A DNA stretch of 10,298 nt from an uncultured Bacilli bacterium (GTDB lineage Bacteria > Bacillota_I > Bacilli_A > RF39 > UBA660): positions 4,363 through 14,660 of the forward strand of contig CAJUGF010000036.1 in the NCBI GenBank assembly GCA_910585915.1, given 5' to 3'. Under the pieces are notes generated by a model. That model ran no database searches. It worked only from the letters and a program-made list of their open reading frames with translations, and had not been told where the DNA came from. Each line of letters starts with the position of its first letter. Position 1 is the first letter of the stretch. The position numbers and the translations under genes are program-made. Below, one piece after another: positions 6,341 through 10,298 of this stretch.

Positions 6341-6526
6341 TTAAATATCTATTTCATGATCATTCTTTTCCTTATCATCATGTTCTTTGCTAAATTTATA
6401 TTTATCTTTTAAATCATTAAAAGTATCTTCTTTAATAATGCCTTTTTTATATAAGTCTTTGGATACATCAAAGTATTTTTCTCGTTCTTTTTCTTTATCG
6501 AATAATTTATCTTTGATTAAAGACAT
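6341..6526 (-). pseudogene. C-terminal half of the coiled-coil gene, after an in-frame TGA
   Basis: 61 highly charged residues (MSLIKDKLFDKEKEREKYFD and onward, ending in a Lys/Asp/Glu-rich tail). The frame is continuous with the gene at 6548-6835: between the TGA (6548-6550) and this Met are KDKFLRV with no other stop. The helix before the TGA (LKEENHLLKNTLEF) runs on smoothly into KDKFLRVMSLIKDKLF, as one coiled coil. No RBS precedes ATG 6526. It is therefore best read as the downstream part of one gene of about 165 codons. The KDKLF..KEKEREKYFDVSKDLY pattern reminds me of tails of mobilisation-associated proteins in gut Firmicutes, but I cannot confirm that. Confidence 0.6.
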
Positions 6527-6547
6527 AACTCGTAAAAATTTATCTTT

Positions 6548-6835
6548 TCAAAATTCTAGGGTATTTTTTAATAAATGATTTTCTTCTTTTAAATCTTTAA
6601 ATTTTATTTTCTTTTGATAACCATTTATAAATATGTCATCACACTCATCAAATAATAAATAGTCATTACTATTAACTTTTAAGATATGTGGCTTTACATA
6701 GGCAATATTAGTGTTTTTAAGTCTAATAATACATTCATTATCAATTTCATATTTTACACTGGCAAATCTACATACCATTTCTACTTTCTTTCTTAATTCT
6801 TCACTTATTATAATTTTTTTAGTTTCTATTGTCAT
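6548..6835 (-). pseudogene. N-terminal half of a small coiled-coil gene ending at a premature TGA
   Basis: From ATG 6835 the product reads MTIETKKIIISEELRKKVEM, then a compact strand-rich domain with NIAYVKPHILKV and YLLFDECDDIF, then a coiled coil (KFKDLKEENHLLKNTLEF), and stops at TGA 6548-6550. This Met is chosen over GTG 6850 because the sequence homologous to it starts the duplicate at 3735 as well. The TGA is probably a mutated Trp TGG: the helix continues in frame for another 68 codons. It lies 30 bases downstream of the tRNA-Lys terminator and has no clear promoter of its own, so expression may depend on read-through from tRNA-Lys. Function unknown. A decayed paralogue lies 3.1 kb to the left. 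Confidence 0.65.
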
Positions 6836-6864
6836 ATAAATCACTCTCACTTTCTTTCAAACAA

Positions 6865-6917
6865 CAAAAAACTAACATTTCTGTTAGTAATCTATTACTT
6901 ACTCGAAAAGTTCGAGT
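6865..6917 (-). terminator. tRNA-Lys terminator with overlapping hairpins
   Basis: Minus-strand order after tRNA-Lys: hairpin ACTCGAA-CTT-TTCGAGT (6901-6917), hairpin AGTAAT-AG-ATTACT (6886-6899), then terminator CTAACA-GAAA-TGTTAG (6872-6887) with six Ts. The middle stem shares bases 6886-6887 with the terminator stem, so the two cannot both form fully. All three are kept in the left copy. Confidence 0.8.
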
Positions 6918-6929
6918 TTCCCATCTATA

Positions 6930-7005
6930 TGGTGGGCTGTTAGGGATTCGAACCCTAGACCCACTGATTAAGAGTCAGTTGCTCTACCAACTGAGCTAAC
7001 AGCCC
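6930..7005 (-). tRNA. tRNA-Lys (anticodon CTT)
   Basis: Acceptor GGGCTGT/ACAGCCC perfect, discriminator A, encoded CCA. Anticodon arm ACTGA/TCAGT with loop CTCTTAA, anticodon CTT. T arm CTAGGGTTCGAATCCCTA is perfect. Preceded by a promoter and followed by the hairpin/terminator array. This is the functional-looking member of a probable tRNA-Lys pair. Confidence 0.97.
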
Positions 7006-7018
7006 AAATTGCACTTTT

Positions 7019-7047
7019 ATAGTACCTCTTCTCTATACAGCTAACAA
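7019..7047 (-). promoter_or_regulatory. tRNA-Lys promoter
   Basis: Minus-strand -35 TTGTTA (7042-7047), 17-base spacer, -10 TACTAT (7019-7024), 14 bases ahead of the tRNA. A second candidate further upstream has consensus TATAAT (7073-7078) and TTGAAT (7096-7101) with a 17-base spacer. Confidence 0.55.
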
Positions 7048-7115
7048 AGGAACTAAAACTTGCAACACACAAATTATAACAAATTATTTTTGTAAATTCA
7101 ATTCTTAATTTACAG

Positions 7116-7145
7116 TTTTCAATTTTTTATATCCTGTGTTAAAAT
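7116..7145 (+). promoter_or_regulatory. Promoter of the two-TM protein gene
   Basis: -35 TTTTCA (7116-7121), 18-base spacer, -10 TAAAAT (7140-7145) with TGT directly before it (extended -10). A good TGAGGT ribosome site follows at 7151-7156. Confidence 0.55.
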
Positions 7146-7164
7146 ACAAATGAGGTTATAATAT

Positions 7165-7476
7165 ATGAAAAATAAATATGAGCGTTTATCTAAGCATGAT
7201 AAAATGGAATGTCGTAATCTTTATTATGCTACTTCTAAAGGAAAGGAAATGCGACTACGACTTATTCGTTTAACTATTACAGGAGTTATTGGCTTATTAT
7301 TTTCGATCTATCTGGTTGGACAAGGAGTGCTTCAACAAAATATTCACTGGTATGATTACTTGGTATTTGTTCCTCTTTTGATTGCTTCTTTTATTTTTTT
7401 AGTTGGATCTTTTGTGATCCGAAAAAAAGTCCTTAATCAATTTGCTATAAAGATTCCAAAATTTAAGAATAAATAG
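7165..7476 (+). CDS. Small two-TM membrane protein, unknown
   Basis: 103 residues. A basic, cytoplasmic N-terminus (about 30 residues, many Lys/Arg) is followed by TM1 at about 34-52 (TGVIGLLFSIYLVGQG) and TM2 at about 64-85 (YLVFVPLLIASFIFLVGSFV). A short basic tail follows. By the positive-inside rule both ends face the cytoplasm. ATG 7165 is preceded by TGAGGT at a spacing of 8-9 bases and an extended -10 promoter. It stands alone between divergent tRNA-Lys and convergent tRNA-Ser and has its own terminator. The clean expression signals argue it is a real gene. I do not recognise a family. Confidence 0.75.
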   Translation: MKNKYERLSKHDKMECRNLYYATSKGKEMRLRLIRLTITGVIGLLFSIYLVGQGVLQQNIHWYDYLVFVPLLIASFIFLVGSFVIRKKVLNQFAIKIPKFKNK

Positions 7477-7494
7477 TATCTTAAATAAAGGCAT

Positions 7495-7523
7495 AATAAA
7501 ACCCCATAAATGGGGATTTTTTT
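7495..7523 (+). terminator. Bidirectional terminator between the two-TM gene and tRNA-Ser
   Basis: Stem CCCCA/TGGGG (extendable by A-T pairs) with a TAAA loop, followed by seven Ts (7517-7523) on the plus strand. On the minus strand, coming from tRNA-Ser, it is followed by TTTTATT. Confidence 0.85.
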
Positions 7524-7526
7524 CAG

Positions 7527-7617
7527 TGGCGGAGCAGAGAGGATTTGAACCTCCGCGCCGGTTACCCGACCTAACGCCTTAGCAGGGCGCCCTCTTCAAC
7601 CGCTTGAGTACTGCTCC
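7527..7617 (-). tRNA. tRNA-Ser (anticodon GCT)
   Basis: 91 bases including encoded CCA. Acceptor GGAGCAG/CTGCTCC, discriminator G as expected for Ser, anticodon loop CTGCTAA (GCT) and a long variable arm (GGTCGGGTAACCGGC) typical of class II tRNAs. Followed by the terminator at 7495-7523. Confidence 0.97.
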
Positions 7618-7635
7618 ACTTCTAATTACTTTTTC

Positions 7636-7664
7636 ATTTTACAATAGAATGTTGTCTTAGTCAA
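7636..7664 (-). promoter_or_regulatory. tRNA-Ser promoter
   Basis: Minus-strand -35 TTGACT (7659-7664), exactly 17-base spacer, -10 TAAAAT (7636-7641), 18 bases ahead of the tRNA. One of the best promoters in the window. Confidence 0.8.
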
Positions 7665-7700
7665 TGGATAAATTGTTATATATTCTTTCTTATTTCTTCA

Positions 7701-7706
7701 TATAAT
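7701..7706 (+). promoter_or_regulatory. Consensus -10 directly before the three-TM gene start
   Basis: TATAAT on the plus strand, only 5 bases before ATG 7712. Transcription would begin at or next to the A of the start codon. No good -35 is seen at 16-18 bases and no Shine-Dalgarno is present. Confidence 0.45.
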
Positions 7707-7711
7707 GTATT

Positions 7712-8092
7712 ATGGCAAATTTATCGCAAGTATTACAAGAACTAGAAACAGAAGACTTTATTTGGATTGTTTATTCGTTTATTGTTATTGGAGCATTAGT
7801 ATCCAATATATTTGAACGAGATTGGCTTCTTAAACACGAAAGAAAAGCTTATAGAGAATTTCATTTTATTAATACGACTATTTTTTTTGTAAGTTTTTTA
7901 ATTTATTTGTATTTCGTCTGGCTTAGTTATAAACATATAAAGGAAACTAGAAATTATTCCTCTGTTAAAGAACTTTTTTTAAATGAAGCCAATTTTGTAG
8001 CTGCTTGTTTGTTTTTGGTTGGCGGTTTTATTTATCTATTTACCGAAATCTCTAGTAATTCTATTAATACTGATCCTCAAGAGCTTATTTAA
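7712..8092 (+). CDS. Three-TM membrane protein, unknown
   Basis: 126 residues. TM1 about 16-33 (FIWIVYSFIVIGALVSNIF), TM2 about 53-72 (INTTIFFVSFLIYLYFVWLSY), TM3 about 93-111 (ANFVAACLFLVGGFIYLF). Polar loop 34-52 is rich in Lys/Arg/Glu (ERDWLLKHERKAYREF). There is no other Met before TM1, so ATG 7712 is the only plausible ATG start. No ribosome site precedes it, but a TATAAT lies 5 bases upstream, so the mRNA may be leaderless. The 3' end overlaps the convergent deacetylase gene by 8 bases. The consistent TM layout supports a real gene; no family recognised. Confidence 0.7.
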   Translation: MANLSQVLQELETEDFIWIVYSFIVIGALVSNIFERDWLLKHERKAYREFHFINTTIFFVSFLIYLYFVWLSYKHIKETRNYSSVKELFLNEANFVAACLFLVGGFIYLFTEISSNSINTDPQELI

Positions 8093-9269
8093 TGGAACGA
8101 TATACTTTTTTTGGTTCTAATGTTTGACCTTTTATTTTTGCTAGTTCAGAAACTGACACTACTTGGAAGCCACGAACATATAATTCTGGTAATACTTTCT
8201 CTACTGCTTCAATTGTTGTATCGTATAAATCATGCATTAATATAATATCACCATCTTCTACTTTATCAATAATACTATGATAAATATGTTCACTATCACG
8301 ATATCTCCAGTCTTCTGTATCAATATTCCAATTTACAAATATATAGTTCATTGTCTCCTTCATGTTTTCATTAATGTTACCATATGGTGGTCTTAATAGA
8401 GTTAATTCTTCTCCTGTAATATTCTTATAAACTAAGTTCGTATTGAATTCTTCTTGTTTTAATTCTTCTTTCTTTAAGCGCTTTAAGTTACTGTGTGTAT
8501 AAGAATGACTACCGATTTCATTCCCATGCTCCAGTACATATTTTAATGTTTCTGGTTGAAGAGCCATTCTATTTCCTACCATAAAGAAGGTGGCATGCAT
8601 TTTATTATCTTCTAAAGTATCTACGAGTTTTTTCGTTTTTGCACCACTTGGTCCATCATCAAAGGTAAAAGCTATATATTTTCTCTCATTCTTTAAGTTA
8701 TTATCACTTTCAACTACTTTTTCATCTTTTAGCTGAACCTTAAAGTTTAAATAATCTTTGATTTCGTGGTAATCAACTGTCAGTGTTAGTTCTTCTGTTG
8801 GTGCTGGAGTTATTGTAAAATTTGAATAATAAATTATCAATTCTGTATCTCTTATTTCATAAGCAATTTCTCCTTGATTGCTCGCTAAGATATCTGCTAT
8901 AAATTTTGGATATTTTTTATATAAAAGTTCTTTTATTTTTTCTTCAAATTGCGGAAATTGTTCTTCTTTAATAAGGTCATTCAGTTCAATTTTGGATCCA
9001 TTTTCAGCGTCAATGAAATAGCTTATACGCGTACCATCCAGGCGTTCGTATACCATATTGATAAATTTTTTTTCAATTTCTTTTTTTTGAACTAACAAAG
9101 CTCCTTCATTTTCTTGTTCAATTAATGAAACTGTCATCTCTACTTTTTGAAGGTTATTGTTTTGCTTTGCTGTTTCTTGAGGCATCAATATTGGTAAAAT
9201 TAAAAATATGCATGATAGACATGATAATATTATGACACTAATAATTTTTTTTTGCTTGGTCCACTTCAT
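8085..9269 (-). CDS. Membrane-anchored polysaccharide (peptidoglycan) deacetylase, PdaC-like
   Basis: 394 residues. A signal anchor at about 9-30 (IISVIILSCLSCIFLILPIL) places the rest outside. Residues about 40-180 form an accessory domain (NMVYERLDGTRISYFIDAENG... ELIIYYSNFTITPAP) resembling the DUF3298/PdaC-type N-terminal region. The NodB domain runs from about 197 to the end with all CE4 motifs: TFDDG (202-206; Asp204 general base, Asp205 metal), HSYTH (255-259; two metal His), RPPYG (293-297), DTEDW (317-321) and LMHD (344-347, His346). The complete set predicts an active metal-dependent deacetylase that removes acetyl groups from GlcNAc/MurNAc, commonly giving lysozyme resistance. ATG 9269 follows AGGTGAG by about 5 bases. 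Which sugar is the substrate is not visible. Confidence 0.92.
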   Translation of the reverse strand: MKWTKQKKIISVIILSCLSCIFLILPILMPQETAKQNNNLQKVEMTVSLIEQENEGALLVQKKEIEKKFINMVYERLDGTRISYFIDAENGSKIELNDLIKEEQFPQFEEKIKELLYKKYPKFIADILASNQGEIAYEIRDTELIIYYSNFTITPAPTEELTLTVDYHEIKDYLNFKVQLKDEKVVESDNNLKNERKYIAFTFDDGPSGAKTKKLVDTLEDNKMHATFFMVGNRMALQPETLKYVLEHGNEIGSHSYTHSNLKRLKKEELKQEEFNTNLVYKNITGEELTLLRPPYGNINENMKETMNYIFVNWNIDTEDWRYRDSEHIYHSIIDKVEDGDIILMHDLYDTTIEAVEKVLPELYVRGFQVVSVSELAKIKGQTLEPKKVYRSIK

Positions 9270-9327
9270 TTTAACTCACCTACTACTTATTTTGCACTAT
9301 TTTTTTAAAAACATAAGAGATCATTTT

Positions 9328-9354
9328 TAAAAAAAATACCATTTCTGGTATTTC
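9328..9354 (-). terminator. tRNA-Gln terminator
   Basis: Minus-strand stem AATACCA-GAAA-TGGTATT followed by eight or so Ts, 11 bases after the tRNA. GAAA is a stable tetraloop. On the plus strand the stem is followed by few Ts, so it works mainly leftward. Confidence 0.85.
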
Positions 9355-9364
9355 ATTTTCATAT

Positions 9365-9440
9365 TGGCTGCCCTAATTGGATTCGAACCAATGAAATGAC
9401 GGGGTCAGAGTCCGTTGCCTTACCACTTGGCTATAGGGCA
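9365..9440 (-). tRNA. tRNA-Gln (anticodon CTG)
   Basis: Acceptor TGCCCTA/TAGGGCA, discriminator G, encoded CCA, D arm AGCCAAGTGGTAAGGC and T arm typical of tRNA-Gln. Anticodon loop CTCTGAC gives CTG. The last pair of the anticodon stem is A31-C39, a mismatch, where the common tRNA-Gln(TTG) has A-T. Confidence 0.93.
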
Positions 9441-9456
9441 AAAAGAATACATTTTT

Positions 9457-9484
9457 ATTATAACATATCTTTTATTTTTTTCAA
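9457..9484 (-). promoter_or_regulatory. tRNA-Gln promoter overlapping the Mur ligase stop codon
   Basis: Minus-strand -35 TTGAAA (9479-9484), 16-base spacer, -10 TATAAT (9457-9462). The -35 includes the TGA stop (9481-9483) of the upstream gene. Confidence 0.65.
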
Positions 9485-10263
9485 TTTTTTTTGATGATAT
9501 ACTCTTTGTATTTGTCTCCTTTTTCTTTATAGTTTTTGAATTGATCGTAACTTGGTGCAGCTGGAGATAAAAGACAAATACTTCCTTTTTTGGTTACTCT
9601 TTTTGCAAGTTCTACAGCTTCTTCTAATGTATTTACTAAAAACACTTTTGATTTTGGTAAGAATTCACTTATTTTATGTGCAGTTGTTGGCATACATATA
9701 AAATGTTCAATTGGGGATTTTGCTAAGTAATCAATTAAAATTTGATAATTTATGCCACGATCCATTCCACCAAATATTAATGTATTCACTTTTTTTAATG
9801 TTTCGATGGATTTGATAGTAGCTTCTGGTATTGTCGCTAGTGTATCTACATAATACTCTACATTATTTTGTTCTGCTATTTTTTGAAGCCGGTAATCTAA
9901 TGGTTCAAATTCTTTTATAGTTTCTTTCATCTTGTCATTGTTTAAACCCATTAATGTTCCTACTAATAGTGCAACAACGATATTCTCGAGATTATGGTTT
10001 CCTAACAGTTTTCTAGGATATGATGTACGATAAATTTCTTTTTCTTTATAATATATATTACCTTCTTTTAGGTAAACATCAGAAGGTTCTATATTTTTCA
10101 TATTCACTGTATATGGTTTGCTTTTAAAGTCTTGTTGCTTTATGAGTTTATTTAATGTTTCGTTATCTGAACAGTAAATCATAAGGTCTTCTTTGGTTTG
10201 ATTACGAAACATATTTAGTTTTATGTTATGATAGTGTTCTATAGAACCAGCATGATCTAAATG
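9481..10263 (-). CDS. murD: MurD-type Mur ligase, 5' end missing
   Basis: 261 codons are genomic. The visible part begins at HLDHAGSIEHYHNIKLNMF, the HLDxHGxxxxYxxxK segment of the MurD central ATPase domain (the carbamylated Lys region). LLGNHNLENIVVAL follows (the GxHNxxNxxAA hinge motif), then the C-terminal domain with YRLQKI, DTLATIPEAT, IFGGMDRGINY and LLSPAAPSYDQFKNYKEKG. MurD adds glutamate to UDP-MurNAc-L-alanine in the cytoplasm. About 180-190 N-terminal residues, including the UDP-binding domain and P-loop, are lost because the contig ends. An open frame continues into the adapter as MLFRS, which is artefact. The segment DTLATIPEAT replaces the usual DSKATN, so the Lys that contacts the incoming glutamate in E. 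coli MurD is Leu here. A MurD2-like ligase is an alternative. Stop is TGA. Confidence 0.85.
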   Translation of the reverse strand, partial: HLDHAGSIEHYHNIKLNMFRNQTKEDLMIYCSDNETLNKLIKQQDFKSKPYTVNMKNIEPSDVYLKEGNIYYKEKEIYRTSYPRKLLGNHNLENIVVALLVGTLMGLNNDKMKETIKEFEPLDYRLQKIAEQNNVEYYVDTLATIPEATIKSIETLKKVNTLIFGGMDRGINYQILIDYLAKSPIEHFICMPTTAHKISEFLPKSKVFLVNTLEEAVELAKRVTKKGSICLLSPAAPSYDQFKNYKEKGDKYKEYIIKKN

Positions 10264-10298
10264 AGATCGGAAGAGCACACGTCAGAACTCCAGTCACT
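10264..10298. other. Illumina TruSeq adapter sequence (artefact)
   Basis: Begins AGATCGGAAGAGCACACGTC and then continues AGAACTCCAGTCAC plus T. This matches the 34-base TruSeq read-1 adapter with one substitution (A for T at 10284). It is not genomic, and it interrupts the Mur ligase gene. Confidence 0.95.

Larger units (their letters stand above)
6650..7005. repeat. Right copy of the duplicated segment (pairs with 3561-3885)
   Basis: Contains an intact tRNA-Lys, the hairpin/terminator array and the first part of the small gene. It is the better preserved copy. The intervening 2.8 kb carries the GNAT, metallopeptidase-like and split small genes. Confidence 0.7.

Noticed and set aside
6387..6578. 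Plus-strand frame opposite the coiled-coil gene
   Set aside because: Shadow of the minus-strand gene, hydrophobic only because it is antisense to Lys/Asp codons.
6865..7005. T-box or other riboswitch leader
   Set aside because: No T-box bulge or AGGGTGGNACCGCG-like antiterminator; the upstream unit is a tRNA gene and the hairpins fit a tRNA terminator.
6548..9483. TGA read as tryptophan throughout (genetic code 4)
   Set aside because: Trp codons of the nagZ-like, GNAT and deacetylase genes are TGG. The Mur ligase ends at a TGA followed two codons later by TAA, which is compatible with either code but does not outweigh the TGG usage.

Overview
The window is AT-rich and reads like a contig from a low-GC Firmicute, probably a gut Bacilli/Mollicutes-related or erysipelotrichial lineage. 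This is inferred from base composition, strong AGGAGG-type ribosome binding sites, TTGACA/TATAAT-like promoters, tRNA genes that encode CCA, and the set of cell-wall genes. Tryptophan is mostly TGG, so the standard bacterial code applies. The last 35 bases are not genomic: they match an Illumina TruSeq adapter and cut off a murD-type gene.

Layout. 1-515: 3' part of a metal ABC transporter substrate-binding protein with its terminator. 554-799: a tRNA-Ile/tRNA-Glu transcription unit on the minus strand with promoter and terminator. 876-2659: carD and a membrane-anchored GH3 beta-N-acetylhexosaminidase (nagZ-like), both minus. 2660-4165: a gene graveyard holding an IS110-type transposase relic, a C-terminal piece of an alpha/beta hydrolase, a decayed copy of a small gene found intact-ish further on, and probably a decayed tRNA-Lys. 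4166-6835: accessory genes. These are a GNAT acetyltransferase, a divergent HExxH metallopeptidase-like protein, a small unknown gene split by a frameshift, and a coiled-coil gene split by an in-frame TGA. 6865-7664: tRNA-Lys, a two-TM protein and tRNA-Ser. 7712-9269: a three-TM protein, possibly from a leaderless mRNA, convergent with a membrane-anchored polysaccharide deacetylase. 9329-10263: tRNA-Gln and the truncated Mur ligase.

How it fits together. Four stable tRNA loci (five tRNAs) have recognisable promoters and terminators and punctuate the chromosome. The core genes are about the cell envelope: NagZ-like, a PdaC-like deacetylase and MurD-like act on peptidoglycan, CarD acts on RNA polymerase, and the binding protein imports metal. 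The accessory block 2.8-6.9 kb is bracketed by two copies of one segment: tRNA-Lys 3' end, hairpins, terminator and the start of a small gene. The right copy has a functional-looking tRNA and the left copy is ruined. That pattern suggests segmental duplication or element insertion next to tRNA-Lys followed by decay. I saw no integrase, CRISPR array or recognisable defence system. The most notable observations are this duplication, the chimeric ORF at its left edge, two split genes, the unfamiliar metallopeptidase, a possible leaderless start and the adapter artefact.
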